DNA of 17,997 bases from Clostridium sp. CAG:632 (GTDB lineage Bacteria; Bacillota; Clostridia; Lachnospirales; Lachnospiraceae), in contig HF991369.1 in assembly GCA_000431515.1 (NCBI GenBank), positions 76,473 through 94,469 of the forward strand, given 5' to 3'. The notes beneath the pieces were generated by a model. It searched no databases. It worked only from the letters and a program-made list of their open reading frames with translations, and was not told the DNA's origin. Numbering within the stretch: position 1 is the stretch's first letter; each line of letters starts with the position of its first letter. This document shows positions 1 to 7,786 of the stretch, piece after piece. The translations under genes and the position numbers were made by a program.

Positions 1-820
1 TATCCTCTTCCGATCGGAACAATACAACCGCTTTTGTCTCTACCGGAATTGCATTATGTTTACTGCCGCCATTTACTGATGCCAGATAAATATCCAGTTT
101 CTCAGATAATGCAGTCAATATGGTTGACATAACTTTATTACTGTTGCACCGCTTTTTCTGAATCTCCACTCCGGAATGTCCGCCCTTTAATCCATGAACA
201 CGAATTATATACGGAATTCCTGTCTGTGGCAGCTTCTGATATTTCCGATGAAGCTCCATAGTCGAACCACCGGCACAGCCAACCGTCAGAACCCCTTCAT
301 CCTCACTATCCAGATTCAGAAGATATGCTGCCTGCAGATCTGTGGTATCCAGATTCATGGCTCCATCCATACCAACCTCTTCCTCTGTGGTGAATACCAC
401 CTCCAGCGGTGGATGCACCAGACTATCATCCTCCAGTATGGCAAGTGCCATTGCTACAGCAATGCCGTCATCCCCGCCAAGGGTCGTACCATTTGCAGTC
501 ACATAATCTCCATCGATCCGGAGCTTCAGCCCGTCTGTTTCAAAATTATGAGTACATCCGGATTCTTTCTCACAGACCATATCCAGATGTCCCTGCAGCA
601 TCAGAGTCGGTGCCTGCGCGCAACCTTTGGATGCCGGCTTATGGATCACAACATTATTCCATGCATCCTGTCTGACCGTCAGACCAAGTCCCTCTGCCAC
701 CGCAACACAATAATCACTTACTGCCTTTGTATTATAGGAACCACGTGGTATATTCGATATTTCTTCAAAATAGTAAAAAACTCTATTCGGATTTAAATGA
801 CTTAACACACCCATGATCAT
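1..820 (-). CDS. pepD: Aminoacyl-histidine dipeptidase, M20 family (partial, C-terminus missing)
   Basis: A cytosolic zinc metallopeptidase that splits Xaa-His and other dipeptides, recycling amino acids from peptides. About 273 N-terminal residues are present; the family is usually about 480, so the C-terminal part lies beyond the left edge. M20 landmarks are in order: LQGHLDMVCEK at 75-85 with metal ligand H78 and D80; the bridging aspartate in GGDDG (about 115-119); the catalytic glutamates in TTEEEVG (144-150); and NLDSED at 169-174 with metal ligand D171. GHSG near residue 217 marks the start of the dimerisation lid. The start is ambiguous: AGGAG lies 4 bases before the ATG at 820 and 10 bases before a second in-frame ATG at 814. 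The gene follows the DUF711 gene by 17 bases with no terminator between, so it is the last visible member of the walJ operon. The plus-strand ORF of 200 codons over it is an antisense shadow. PepD identity is secure from the motif set. Confidence 0.9.
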   Translation of the reverse strand, partial: MIMGVLSHLNPNRVFYYFEEISNIPRGSYNTKAVSDYCVAVAEGLGLTVRQDAWNNVVIHKPASKGCAQAPTLMLQGHLDMVCEKESGCTHNFETDGLKLRIDGDYVTANGTTLGGDDGIAVAMALAILEDDSLVHPPLEVVFTTEEEVGMDGAMNLDTTDLQAAYLLNLDSEDEGVLTVGCAGGSTMELHRKYQKLPQTGIPYIIRVHGLKGGHSGVEIQKKRCNSNKVMSTILTALSEKLDIYLASVNGGSKHNAIPVETKAVVLFRSEED

Positions 821-837
821 AATACTCCTATCAGTGC

Positions 838-2202
838 TTAATTCTTAAAACTATGAATCGGTGCCGGAATTCGTCCGCCACGATTAATAAATGCATCACA
901 ATTATATGGATTTACATGCATGATTGGTGCATGTCCGAGCAATCCGCCAAACTCTGCATGCTCGCCTTCTTTTTTACCGATCACCGGAATGATTCGAACT
1001 GCAGTTGTCTTCTGGTTCACCATACCGAGTGCCATCTCATCCGCAATAATACCGGAAATGGTGGTTGCCTTTGTATCACCCGGGATTGCGATCATATCCA
1101 GACCTACGGAACATACGCAGGTCATTGCCTCCAGCTTTTCAAGTGTCAGTGCACCACAGCTTGCAGCATCGATCATGCGCTGATCCTCACTGACCGGAAT
1201 AAATGCACCGCTTAAACCACCAACATAAGAGGACGCCATAACTCCGCCCTTCTTTACCTGATCATTTAATAATGCCAGTGCTGCGGTTGTACCGGGCGCA
1301 CCTGCATATTCCAGACCAATCTCTTCCAGAATCTCACCAATACTGTCACCAACTGCCGGTGTCGGCGCAAGTGACAGATCAATGATACCGAAAGGCACAC
1401 CCAGACGCTTGGATGCTTCCTGTGCAACCAGCTGTCCGACACGGGTGATCTTAAATGCTGTCTTCTTAATCGTCTCACACAATACTTCAAAGTTCTCACC
1501 ACGAACCGCCTCCAGCGCAGTCTTAACTACACCCGGACCACTGACACCGACATTAATGATCTTATCCGCCTCTGTAACACCATGAAAGGCACCTGCCATA
1601 AATGGATTATCATCCGGCGCATTGCAAAACACAACAAACTTTGTACAGGCACAGGAATCCTGCTCCTTGGTCAGCTCTGCGGCCTTTTTGATCATTTCAC
1701 CGATCAACTTGACTGCATCCATATTAATACCGGTCTTGGTAGAACCAACATTGACCGAACTACATACCACATCAGTCTCTGCCAGGGCATTTGGAATCGA
1801 ACGGATCAGCAGCTCATCGGCCGGTGTCATACCCTTGGTTACCAGTGCGGAGTAACCACCGATGAAATTCACACCAACAGTCTTGGCTGCTCTGTCCAGT
1901 GTCTTGGCAATTGTCACAAAATCTTCCACTTTATGGCATACACCACCGCCTACCAGACTGATCGGGGTTACGGAAATTCGCTTATTTACAATCGGAATAC
2001 CATACTGCAGCTCAATATCTTCGCCAACCTTTACCAGGTCTCTTGCAGAAGTCGTAATTTTATCATAAATCTTATCGCATACTTCGTCTAATGTGCTGCC
2101 GGTACAATCTAACAGGCTGATACCCATTGTGATCGTCCTGACATCCAGATTCTCCTTCTGGATCATTTCATTGGTTTCATTTACTTCACGTATGTTAATC
2201 AT
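838..2202 (-). CDS. DUF711 / UPF0210 family (PFL family) protein
   Basis: A 454-residue protein of the DUF711 (UPF0210) family. The name PFL refers to fold similarity with pyruvate formate-lyase; no enzyme activity is established to my knowledge. The N-terminus (MINIREVNETNEMI) and the glycine-rich stretches VGGGVCHKVEDF (about 83-94), GVSGPGVVKTALE (about 219-231) and SYVGGLSGAFIPVSEDQRMIDA are typical of the family, and the length is normal. I see no glycyl-radical motif, so radical chemistry like that of true PFL is not supported. The start has GGAGG about 7 bases upstream. The ACT-domain gene ends 17 bases upstream, the pairing seen across many Firmicutes and archaea, which suggests the ACT protein regulates or partners it. 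pepD follows 17 bases downstream. Family assignment is firm; function is unknown. Confidence 0.9.
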   Translation of the reverse strand: MINIREVNETNEMIQKENLDVRTITMGISLLDCTGSTLDEVCDKIYDKITTSARDLVKVGEDIELQYGIPIVNKRISVTPISLVGGGVCHKVEDFVTIAKTLDRAAKTVGVNFIGGYSALVTKGMTPADELLIRSIPNALAETDVVCSSVNVGSTKTGINMDAVKLIGEMIKKAAELTKEQDSCACTKFVVFCNAPDDNPFMAGAFHGVTEADKIINVGVSGPGVVKTALEAVRGENFEVLCETIKKTAFKITRVGQLVAQEASKRLGVPFGIIDLSLAPTPAVGDSIGEILEEIGLEYAGAPGTTAALALLNDQVKKGGVMASSYVGGLSGAFIPVSEDQRMIDAASCGALTLEKLEAMTCVCSVGLDMIAIPGDTKATTISGIIADEMALGMVNQKTTAVRIIPVIGKKEGEHAEFGGLLGHAPIMHVNPYNCDAFINRGGRIPAPIHSFKN

Positions 2203-2219
2203 AGTCTGCCTCCGTTATC

Positions 2220-2492
2220 TTAGATTCTATGCATCATGTCGAAAATTTCTTCCTTCTGCAGGTTGATCACAACGCCGATTTCCTCACCAAGCTTTACCAG
2301 CTCTTCAGAAAGAGTTTTAAATTCCTTTAAAGATGCTCCGGTATCTACGATCATCATCATGTTGAAATAACCCTGTACAATGGTCTGAGAAATATCCAGA
2401 ATATTCACCTGATTATCTGCCAAATATGTACATACCTTTGCGATGATTCCTACGGTATCTTTTCCTACGACTGTAATGACTGCTTTTTTCAT
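2220..2492 (-). CDS. ACT domain-containing protein, UPF0237 family
   Basis: A 90-residue protein made of a single ACT domain, a small-ligand-binding fold usually tied to amino-acid sensing. MKKAVITVVGKDTVGIIAKV (1-20) is the first strand and helix; the glycine-containing turn KDTVGI is the usual ligand-site position. LADNQVNILDISQTIVQGYF follows as the second strand region. Length and sequence match UPF0237. No catalytic domain is attached, so it probably acts as a homodimer or with the DUF711 protein encoded 17 bases downstream. AAGGAG lies 7 bases before the ATG, which fixes the start. It follows walJ by 84 bases with no clear terminator or promoter between, so co-transcription from the walJ promoter is the simplest reading. 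The ligand cannot be told from sequence. Confidence 0.9.
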   Translation of the reverse strand: MKKAVITVVGKDTVGIIAKVCTYLADNQVNILDISQTIVQGYFNMMMIVDTGASLKEFKTLSEELVKLGEEIGVVINLQKEEIFDMMHRI

Positions 2493-2521
2493 GGTAATCT
2501 CCTTAATTTATGTATTTGTCA

Positions 2522-2555
2522 TTGATCCGCTTCCACAGCTTCCATGTGGGATCAA
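2522..2555. repeat. Bulged inverted repeat between walJ and the ACT gene
   Basis: Perfect 7-base outer arms (TTGATCC / GGATCAA) enclose a second 4-base arm pair (CACA / TGTG), with a 5-base bulge on one side. The left side also holds two direct copies of GCTTCCA two bases apart (2529-2535 and 2538-2544). No T-tract follows on the minus strand, so this is not an intrinsic terminator. It could be a processing or stabilising hairpin in the walJ-ACT-DUF711-pepD message, or chance. Confidence 0.35.
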
Positions 2556-2576
2556 TGATAGATTTCAATGTTGCTT

Positions 2577-3377
2577 CTATCCGACGTATAACACTTCTGA
2601 ATGCTCTGCTCTGCGTGCCACAGATAAATGAAAATCTCTTACATCATTCGTAAAAGGATTCTCTGTCAGTTCCTGTGCAACGGTTTCATATGCCAGCTCC
2701 GCAATATTGTTTTCTTTGCTTAAATGACCAAGCATAATTCCACGGATGTGATCATTCAGAAGCTCCTTAATAAACTGTCCGGAGCGCTCATTCGACAAAT
2801 GACCATGGTCTCCCAGAATCCGTTGTTTCAGCGGATAGGAATATGGACCGACCAATAACATATTAACATCATGATTAGATTCAATAAAGAGCAGGTCAGA
2901 ATCCTTCAGTTTTTCAACCAGATAATCATTATAATCACCAAGGTCGGTACAGAGACTGGTCTTATGTCCCTGATGGAAAAATTGATAGCAGACCGGGTCG
3001 GCTGCATCATGCCAGGTTCTGGATGCCTCTATCGTCATATCCTGTATCTGAAATGGTTCATCCGGTTGGATTTCAATGAATTTTGAAGTATCCAGTTCCC
3101 CTAATGCTTTGGTCTGTTTAATTGCCTCCAGTGTGGCCTTTGTGCCATATACCGGAACCGAATATTTACGGGTAAATACTCCCAATCCCTGAATATGATC
3201 CGAATGCTCATGTGTGATCAGGATTCCCTGAATGTCCTCCGGTGCCATATCAATTGCATGGAGTTCATCCACGATTCGCTTTTTACTTACGCCGGTATCT
3301 ACCAGCAGATGGGTTTCCTCGGTTCCCACATAGATGCAATTGCCACTGCTTCCGCTTGATAAACTGCATAAATGCAT
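2577..3377 (-). CDS. walJ: MBL-fold metallo-hydrolase, YycJ/WalJ-like
   Basis: A 266-residue metallo-beta-lactamase-fold hydrolase of the YycJ/WalJ group, probably a cytosolic phosphodiesterase or nuclease with a two-metal site. The N-terminal SLSSGSSGNCIYV (5-17) is characteristic of this group, as are LLVDTGVS (24-31) and the metal motif HEHSDH at 56-61. Further likely ligands are H123 (TWHDAADP), D145 (CTDLGD), H169 (ESNHD) and H218 (LGHLS). In Bacillus relatives the gene sits beside walRK and is linked to cell-wall and replication control. Here no walRK is present and it heads an operon with an ACT protein, DUF711 and pepD. AGGAG lies 8 bases before the ATG, and an extended -10 promoter lies 55-83 bases upstream. 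The family is certain; the exact substrate is not, and the symbol is by similarity. Confidence 0.85.
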   Translation of the reverse strand: MHLCSLSSGSSGNCIYVGTEETHLLVDTGVSKKRIVDELHAIDMAPEDIQGILITHEHSDHIQGLGVFTRKYSVPVYGTKATLEAIKQTKALGELDTSKFIEIQPDEPFQIQDMTIEASRTWHDAADPVCYQFFHQGHKTSLCTDLGDYNDYLVEKLKDSDLLFIESNHDVNMLLVGPYSYPLKQRILGDHGHLSNERSGQFIKELLNDHIRGIMLGHLSKENNIAELAYETVAQELTENPFTNDVRDFHLSVARRAEHSEVLYVG

Positions 3378-3431
3378 AATTTCAGCTCCTGTTCTTTTGT
3401 AAATGGACGCACTTGCCCATAATTGTTAAAT

Positions 3432-3460
3432 ATTATAGCACAGGCAGGGAGATTACGCAA
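3432..3460 (-). promoter_or_regulatory. Extended -10 promoter for the walJ operon
   Basis: On the minus strand TATAAT (3432-3437) is a perfect -10 preceded by TGC, giving the extended -10 form TGnTATAAT. A weak -35, TTGCGT (3455-3460), sits 17 bases upstream. This leaves a leader of about 45-50 bases before walJ. It is the only good promoter between the upstream terminator and pepD. Confidence 0.65.
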
Positions 3461-3481
3461 ATTCTATTTTGAATCCTTATA

Positions 3482-3523
3482 AAAAAATAAGATCACCTGA
3501 TTGTTCAGATGATCTTATTTTTT
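3482..3523 (-). terminator. Rho-independent terminator after the membrane-protein gene
   Basis: Arms 3482-3500 and 3505-3523 pair around a 4-base loop. The GATCA / TGATC and CTGA / TCAG core is flanked by A and T runs, so the T-tract follows the stem on both strands. One pair (3496/3509) is C-A on the plus strand but G-U on the minus-strand RNA, so only the minus transcript pairs fully. That fits use by the gene ending at 3522, whose TAA is inside the hairpin. It also insulates the walJ operon. Confidence 0.85.
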
Positions 3524-4283
3524 ATCCCTGCCACTGTACCTGGGATGAATATTCGGATACCATCAGCTTCTTGCATAATTCCTGATCTGTAATCCTGATA
3601 AAATCTCCATTTTGATAATATCTCCAAGAATCAACTTCTTTTTTTCCATTCCAGTTCATTTCCACAATCTTAAAGAACTGCCGGATTGTCAACTGCTCCT
3701 GATTATTCTTCATCGCAGAATAACAATCTTCATAGGTCATCCTGTCAACGATAACCGTGCCCTCCTCATAATTGTCATCGGACAAAACAGTACAAACGAT
3801 CAGTTTACAACGTTTATGTCCCTTTTGAAGTTTCTCATAAAAGGCTTTTTCAAAGAACAGACATAGCATTTCAAAGACTACAGAGTATATGATCGCACCG
3901 ATGCAGACTCGAAACAAAACATCCAGGTTTATTTTCTGGATCCATGGATCTGCCAGTACATAAAGCATCGTTGTTACCGGAACGCCAAGAAATATCTGGA
4001 TAAATACATTCAAAAAACCGGCCGTCTTTTTTATATTACGCGTATTTGTAAAATTCCGGATGATGTATGTAATAATCAATACTCCAACCATACTGCATAA
4101 AACGTAAATCAACAATGGAATATACCCATTACCCGCAAAGTCCCATTGCCATGTTCTCTGTATTCCCAAATCAAATTCAAAGAACGATCTGACATCTCGG
4201 TCTTCCGAAAACTGAAAGATTACCAACAGTCCAAGAACAATCCCCAATAATAGTTTTAATACCTCTTCTACTCGTTTTTTCAT
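3522..4283 (-). CDS. Hypothetical four-helix membrane protein
   Basis: I do not recognise this 253-residue protein. Hydrophobic segments at about 8-24, 54-75, 89-111 and 122-145 suggest four membrane helices. The N-terminus begins MKKRVEE, and the loops TRNIKK (81-86) and KLQKGHKRCK (151-160) are basic, which fits a cytoplasmic N-terminus and a cytoplasmic C-terminal region of about 105 residues. That tail is soluble, rich in aromatic and charged residues, and ends in a stretch with WRYYQNGDFIRITDQE. No enzyme or transporter motif is visible. GGGAG lies 7 bases before the ATG, so the start is good. It appears to be a single-gene unit: a TATAAT-containing leader with a 16-bp inverted repeat lies upstream, and its stop codon is inside a terminator. 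Codon use and ribosome site look native, but the gene interrupts otherwise conserved housekeeping genes and may be strain- or genus-specific. Confidence 0.7.
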   Translation of the reverse strand: MKKRVEEVLKLLLGIVLGLLVIFQFSEDRDVRSFFEFDLGIQRTWQWDFAGNGYIPLLIYVLCSMVGVLIITYIIRNFTNTRNIKKTAGFLNVFIQIFLGVPVTTMLYVLADPWIQKINLDVLFRVCIGAIIYSVVFEMLCLFFEKAFYEKLQKGHKRCKLIVCTVLSDDNYEEGTVIVDRMTYEDCYSAMKNNQEQLTIRQFFKIVEMNWNGKKEVDSWRYYQNGDFIRITDQELCKKLMVSEYSSQVQWQG

Positions 4284-4324
4284 GCTTTCTCTCCCATTCT
4301 GCTATTATTTTAGACTCTATAAAT

Positions 4325-4380
4325 GCATGGTAACTGATAAAACAATTTCTGCCAATTGCTATTATTATCAATTACCATGC
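4325..4380. repeat. 16-bp inverted repeat in the leader of the membrane-protein gene
   Basis: The arm GCATGGTAACTGATAA (4325-4340) is matched by its reverse complement at 4365-4380 with one difference, across a 24-base spacer. In minus-strand RNA the odd pair becomes G-U, so all 16 positions can pair; on the plus strand it is a C-A mismatch. The repeat lies between a TATAAT box (4401-4406) and the ribosome binding site, about 40 bases before the start codon. There is no T-run after it, so it is not an intrinsic terminator. It may be a stabilising 5' hairpin, an operator, or the trace of a small palindromic element. Confidence 0.7.
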
Positions 4381-4400
4381 TGTGCTGAATTACAATTTGT

Positions 4401-4406
4401 ATTATA
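4401..4406 (-). promoter_or_regulatory. Possible -10 box for the membrane-protein gene
   Basis: A perfect TATAAT on the minus strand lies about 118 bases before the start codon. No good -35 is spaced correctly: the 17-base position reads GTTTTT, and TTGGAC is only 12 bases away. If used, transcription starts near 4394 and the message begins with the 16-bp inverted-repeat hairpin. The call is tentative because AT-rich DNA yields such boxes by chance. Confidence 0.35.
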
Positions 4407-4417
4407 ATCGATTTACC

Positions 4418-4448
4418 TGTCCAAAAAACATCCCTCAGTGATTGGACA
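4418..4448. repeat. Inverted repeat across the ABC-F stop codon
   Basis: TGTCCAA (4418-4424) and TTGGACA (4442-4448) are perfect 7-base arms with a 17-base spacer that contains the ABC-F TGA (4435-4437). On the minus strand a T6 run lies on the 3' side, but it overlaps the loop and arm instead of following the stem. It is therefore at best an atypical terminator for the ABC-F gene. No better terminator is visible there. Confidence 0.35.
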
Positions 4449-6300
4449 TATGTTCGTTTTTAATTTTTTCCGCCAGATCATTCAGATACACCCAACGTTC
4501 CATCTTCTCTTCCAGTTGTTGCTCCAGATCCTCTTTTTCATTGGTATACTCTGTCAGCTTCACAAAATCCGTGGCTGCCTTCGGCATCAGCTGTTCCAAC
4601 TCTGCAATCCGGTTCTCCAGCTTCGCAATATCTTCGTCTATCGTTTCATATTCTTTCTGTTCCTTATATGTAAATTTCAAACGGGTATCCGGCTTTTTCC
4701 AGCTCTTGCCCGTTTCGCCATCTTCTGATGCGTTTCCACTGTCTGATTTACCGACGGTCCTTCCTTTCTCACCGGAACTATCCTGCGTCATCAGTCCTGA
4801 ATCCGTATCTCCATATAATTCCCGATGCTTCCAATAATAATCTGTATAATTTCCCTCATATTGGCGGATACCGTCCGGTTCAAAGGCAAAGATCCGGCTC
4901 ACAACACGATCCAGAAAATATCGGTCATGGGATACCACAATTACAATACCTTCAAATCGGTCCAGATAGTCCTCCAGTACGTTCAGTGTCTCAATATCCA
5001 GATCATTTGTCGGTTCATCTAAAACCAGAACATTCGGAGATGCCATCAGAATACGCAGCAGATATAATCTTCGTCTCTCCCCACCGGACAATTTTTCAAT
5101 CGGTGCCCACTGTTTGGCACCGTCGAACAAAAACCGTTCCAGCATCTGAGATGCCGTAATCTTGCCATCCGTTGTGGTTACATATTCACCGGCCTCCTTA
5201 ATATAATCGATGGCTTTCATTGAGTGATCCATATATTCCGATTCCTGCGAGAAGTATCCGATCTGAATGGTCTGCCCCACTTCAATCTCACCGGAATCCG
5301 GTGCCAGCACACCTGTCAGCATTTTGATCAGTGTTGTCTTGCCGCATCCGTTTTTCCCAATAATGCCGATCCGGTCACTTCTCAGAAAATGATAGGAAAA
5401 ATCCTGAATTAAGCTTCGATTTCCATAAGACTTTGAAATATGTTTTAGCTCAATCGTTTTATTTCCCATTCTGGTCGTAATGGAGTCCAGCTCCAGCTTG
5501 CGCTTCTCCTGAATGTCCTTGATCTCCTGCATGGCATGAATCCGGTCAACATGTGCCTTCTGTTTCGTACTTCTGGCTCTGGCACCACGCTTTAACCATT
5601 CGAGTTCAGTTCGAAGCAGGCTTTTCCGCTTGTGCTCCGCTGTCAGTTCCTGTGATTCCCGTTCTGCTTTTCCGGTCAGGTAATCCGAGAAATTTCCTGT
5701 ATACTGATATAAATGTCCCTGATCTACTTCCAGAATCTGATTGGATACCCGGTCCAGAAAATATCGGTCATGTGTTACCATAAGCACAGCACCGCGATAA
5801 TTATTCAGGAAGCTTTCCAGCCATTCCGCCATATCATGATCCAGATGGTTGGTCGGCTCGTCTAAGATCAATAGCTCCGCCGGGATCAGAATTGCCTGCA
5901 CCAGTGCCACCCGTTTTCTCTGGCCTCCGGATAATTCATTGACTTTTTGATCAAAATCCTTAATCTCCAGCTGATTTAACAGTGCCTTTGCTTCTGCCGC
6001 CCGGCTCCAGTAGGCATCCTCCTCATAATTATTCTGTAATGCCGCCTCTAAGACTGTCATTTCTTCCGGAAACACCGGATTCTGTGACAGATACCGCATT
6101 GTTACATGATTTCCCATGCTGATTTTACCGGAATCATATTCCTCCACACCAGCAACCACCTTAAGCAGCGTGGATTTTCCCATACCGTTAACACCAACCA
6201 CACCGATCTTATCATGCTCCTGAATGCCGAGACTGACATCCTCCAACAGATTGCGGTCCGTATAAGATTTATAAACATGCTCCAATGTCAATATATTCAT
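4435..6300 (-). CDS. ABC-F family ATPase, Uup-type, with C-terminal coiled coil
   Basis: A 621-residue soluble protein with two ABC ATPase domains and no membrane segments. ABC-F proteins bind the ribosomal E site and act on stalled or incorrectly folded translation complexes. Domain 1 has Walker A GVNGMGKST (36-44), signature LSGGQ (123-127), Walker B ELLILDEPTNHLD (142-154) and switch H177. The linker (about 205-275) contains EWLKRGARARSTKQKAHVDR, close to Uup-type linkers. Domain 2 has GKNGCGKTT (315-323), LSGGE (404-408), LVLDEPTNDLD (425-435) and H458. Residues 495-540 form a Ser/Gly/Asp-rich spacer, followed by a coiled coil (about 553-617) like the Uup C-terminal domain. AGGAG lies 6 bases before the ATG. 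The NCS2-permease terminator is just upstream, so it probably has its own promoter, though I see no convincing one. Uup-type housekeeping function is more likely than drug resistance, but resistance cannot be excluded. Confidence 0.93.
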   Translation of the reverse strand: MNILTLEHVYKSYTDRNLLEDVSLGIQEHDKIGVVGVNGMGKSTLLKVVAGVEEYDSGKISMGNHVTMRYLSQNPVFPEEMTVLEAALQNNYEEDAYWSRAAEAKALLNQLEIKDFDQKVNELSGGQRKRVALVQAILIPAELLILDEPTNHLDHDMAEWLESFLNNYRGAVLMVTHDRYFLDRVSNQILEVDQGHLYQYTGNFSDYLTGKAERESQELTAEHKRKSLLRTELEWLKRGARARSTKQKAHVDRIHAMQEIKDIQEKRKLELDSITTRMGNKTIELKHISKSYGNRSLIQDFSYHFLRSDRIGIIGKNGCGKTTLIKMLTGVLAPDSGEIEVGQTIQIGYFSQESEYMDHSMKAIDYIKEAGEYVTTTDGKITASQMLERFLFDGAKQWAPIEKLSGGERRRLYLLRILMASPNVLVLDEPTNDLDIETLNVLEDYLDRFEGIVIVVSHDRYFLDRVVSRIFAFEPDGIRQYEGNYTDYYWKHRELYGDTDSGLMTQDSSGEKGRTVGKSDSGNASEDGETGKSWKKPDTRLKFTYKEQKEYETIDEDIAKLENRIAELEQLMPKAATDFVKLTEYTNEKEDLEQQLEEKMERWVYLNDLAEKIKNEHMSNH

Positions 6301-6337
6301 ATGCTTCTCCTATATCTAACTATGTGAAATACCTGTG

Positions 6338-6377
6338 CAAAAACTAAGACCACCGTATCATACGATGGTCTTAGTTT
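6338..6377 (-). terminator. Rho-independent terminator after the purine permease
   Basis: Arms AAACTAAGACCACCGTA (6341-6357) and 6361-6377 pair around a 3-base loop. The one mismatch (6353/6365) becomes G-U in minus-strand RNA. On the minus strand the stem is followed by TTTTTGC. It sits 26 bases after the permease stop and closes the long run that begins at plsX. Confidence 0.88.
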
Positions 6378-6403
6378 GAATTCTTATCCTATATTATTGT
6401 AGC

Positions 6404-7786
6404 TTATAGGAAAATATATTTCAAGATAAACAATACTGCCAGAATATACATCAGCACACTGATCTTCTTTTCCTTTACCTTACCTGTGATCAGGTTGATC
6501 GCAACATAAGAGATTACTCCCATTGCAATACCCTCTGAAATGCTGTAGAAGAATGCCATTGCAATAATGCAGATAAAGCAAGGGATTGCCTCACTGTAAT
6601 CAGAGAAATCAATATTTACTACATTGGTAAGCATATAGAAACCAACAATGATCAGAGCCGGTGCTGTTGCAAAGGACGGAATTGCCAGAAAAATAGGGGA
6701 TAACAATAATGAAAGTCCAAACAAAACAGCTGTTGTTACAGAGGTCAGACCGGTTCTACCACCTTCAGACACACCGGAAGCACTCTCCACAAACGTAGTC
6801 GTTGTAGAGGTACCTAAAGCGGCACCTGCTGTCGTTGCTACAGCATCTGCAAGAAGCGCGCCCTTGATCCGCGGAAGCTTTCCATTCTCGTCCAGCATAC
6901 CTGCCTTGGATGAGACACCGATCAGAGTACCGATCGTATCAAACAGATCCACAAACAGGAACGAGAAGATTACAACAATAAAGTTCAGGGATAAGATACC
7001 TGAAAAATTCATCTTGCAGAAAACGGGTGCAAGACTCGGAATCGAAATACCATTACTGAAATCAGGCAGCAGATTATAAAAACCAAGTTCTGCATTCGGT
7101 ACATATACACCAGTCAGCTGACAGATAATACCGAGTACCCAGGTGATCAGAATGCCCCAGAGAATATTTCCCTTTACATTCTTAACAACCAGAATTGCTG
7201 TGATGATAACACCGATGATTGCCAGCAATACCGTAATTCCGACATCATTGAAGGTAGCATTTACGCCATTTACTTCATTATATTTTGCAACTGAGAATAA
7301 CTGAACCAGGGTAGAACCACCGATTACAATCTTTGCATTCTGCAGACCGATAAATGCGATGAACAGACCGATACCAACACTGACTGCTACTTTTAAGTTG
7401 GCAGGAATGGCATTAAAAATCGCTTCCCGGACATTGGTCACAGACAGAATAATGAAGATAACACCTTCCACAAATACAGCTGTTAACGCAGTCTGCCACG
7501 AATATCCCATACCGATAACAACGGTATATGCAAAATATGCATTTAAGCCCATACCCGGAGCCAGTGCAAACGGATAATTGGCAAACAATGCCATACAAAG
7601 CGTACCAAGCAGGGAAGCCAGTGCTGTTGCAGTAAATACAGCTCCCTGATCCATGCCGGCTGCCGCCAGAATACTTGGGTTAACAGCCAGAATATACGCC
7701 ATTGTCATAAAACTTGTAATACCGGCTAAAACCTCTGTTTTAACGGTGGTATTATTTTCTTTGAGATGAAATAATTTCTCTAACAT
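6404..7786 (-). CDS. NCS2 family purine permease (AzgA/PbuG-like)
   Basis: A 460-residue polytopic inner-membrane permease of the AzgA-like branch of the NCS2 family, which takes up adenine, guanine or hypoxanthine by proton symport. Near the N-terminus are AGITSFMTMAYILAVNPSIL (21-40) and YPFALAPGMGLNAYFAY (71-87), both typical of this branch. The later block FVDLFDTIGTLIGVSSKAG and the Thr-rich GTSTTTTFVESASGVSEGGRTG form the substrate region of transmembrane segments 8-10. The protein is almost entirely hydrophobic helices. I start it at the ATG at 7784-7786, which has AGGAGGAG just upstream and gives the normal N-terminus; a longer reading from 7816 adds ten unlikely residues. It lies 56 bases after the ASKHA gene with no terminator between. 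I looked for a purine riboswitch; the gap is too short and none is visible. Specificity among purines cannot be set from sequence. Confidence 0.92.
   Translation of the reverse strand: MLEKLFHLKENNTTVKTEVLAGITSFMTMAYILAVNPSILAAAGMDQGAVFTATALASLLGTLCMALFANYPFALAPGMGLNAYFAYTVVIGMGYSWQTALTAVFVEGVIFIILSVTNVREAIFNAIPANLKVAVSVGIGLFIAFIGLQNAKIVIGGSTLVQLFSVAKYNEVNGVNATFNDVGITVLLAIIGVIITAILVVKNVKGNILWGILITWVLGIICQLTGVYVPNAELGFYNLLPDFSNGISIPSLAPVFCKMNFSGILSLNFIVVIFSFLFVDLFDTIGTLIGVSSKAGMLDENGKLPRIKGALLADAVATTAGAALGTSTTTTFVESASGVSEGGRTGLTSVTTAVLFGLSLLLSPIFLAIPSFATAPALIIVGFYMLTNVVNIDFSDYSEAIPCFICIIAMAFFYSISEGIAMGVISYVAINLITGKVKEKKISVLMYILAVLFILKYIFL

Noticed and set aside
194..796. Plus-strand ORF of 200 codons at the left edge
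   Set aside because: It is antisense to the pepD fragment, whose minus-strand frame carries a full set of M20 zinc motifs. The plus product is Cys/His/Ile-rich with no recognisable family and no ribosome site.
1582..2091. Plus-strand ORF of 169 codons
   Set aside because: It lies antisense inside the DUF711 gene, with low-quality composition and no homology I can recognise. It is a codon-bias shadow.
838..2202. Glycyl-radical enzyme from the PFL family label
   Set aside because: The DUF711 protein shows no C-terminal glycyl-radical motif and no activase gene is adjacent. The name reflects fold similarity only.
6301..6340. Promoter TTGCAC with TAGATA for the ABC-F gene
   Set aside because: The -10 match is poor and the predicted start would fall on the ribosome binding site. 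The real promoter is not evident.
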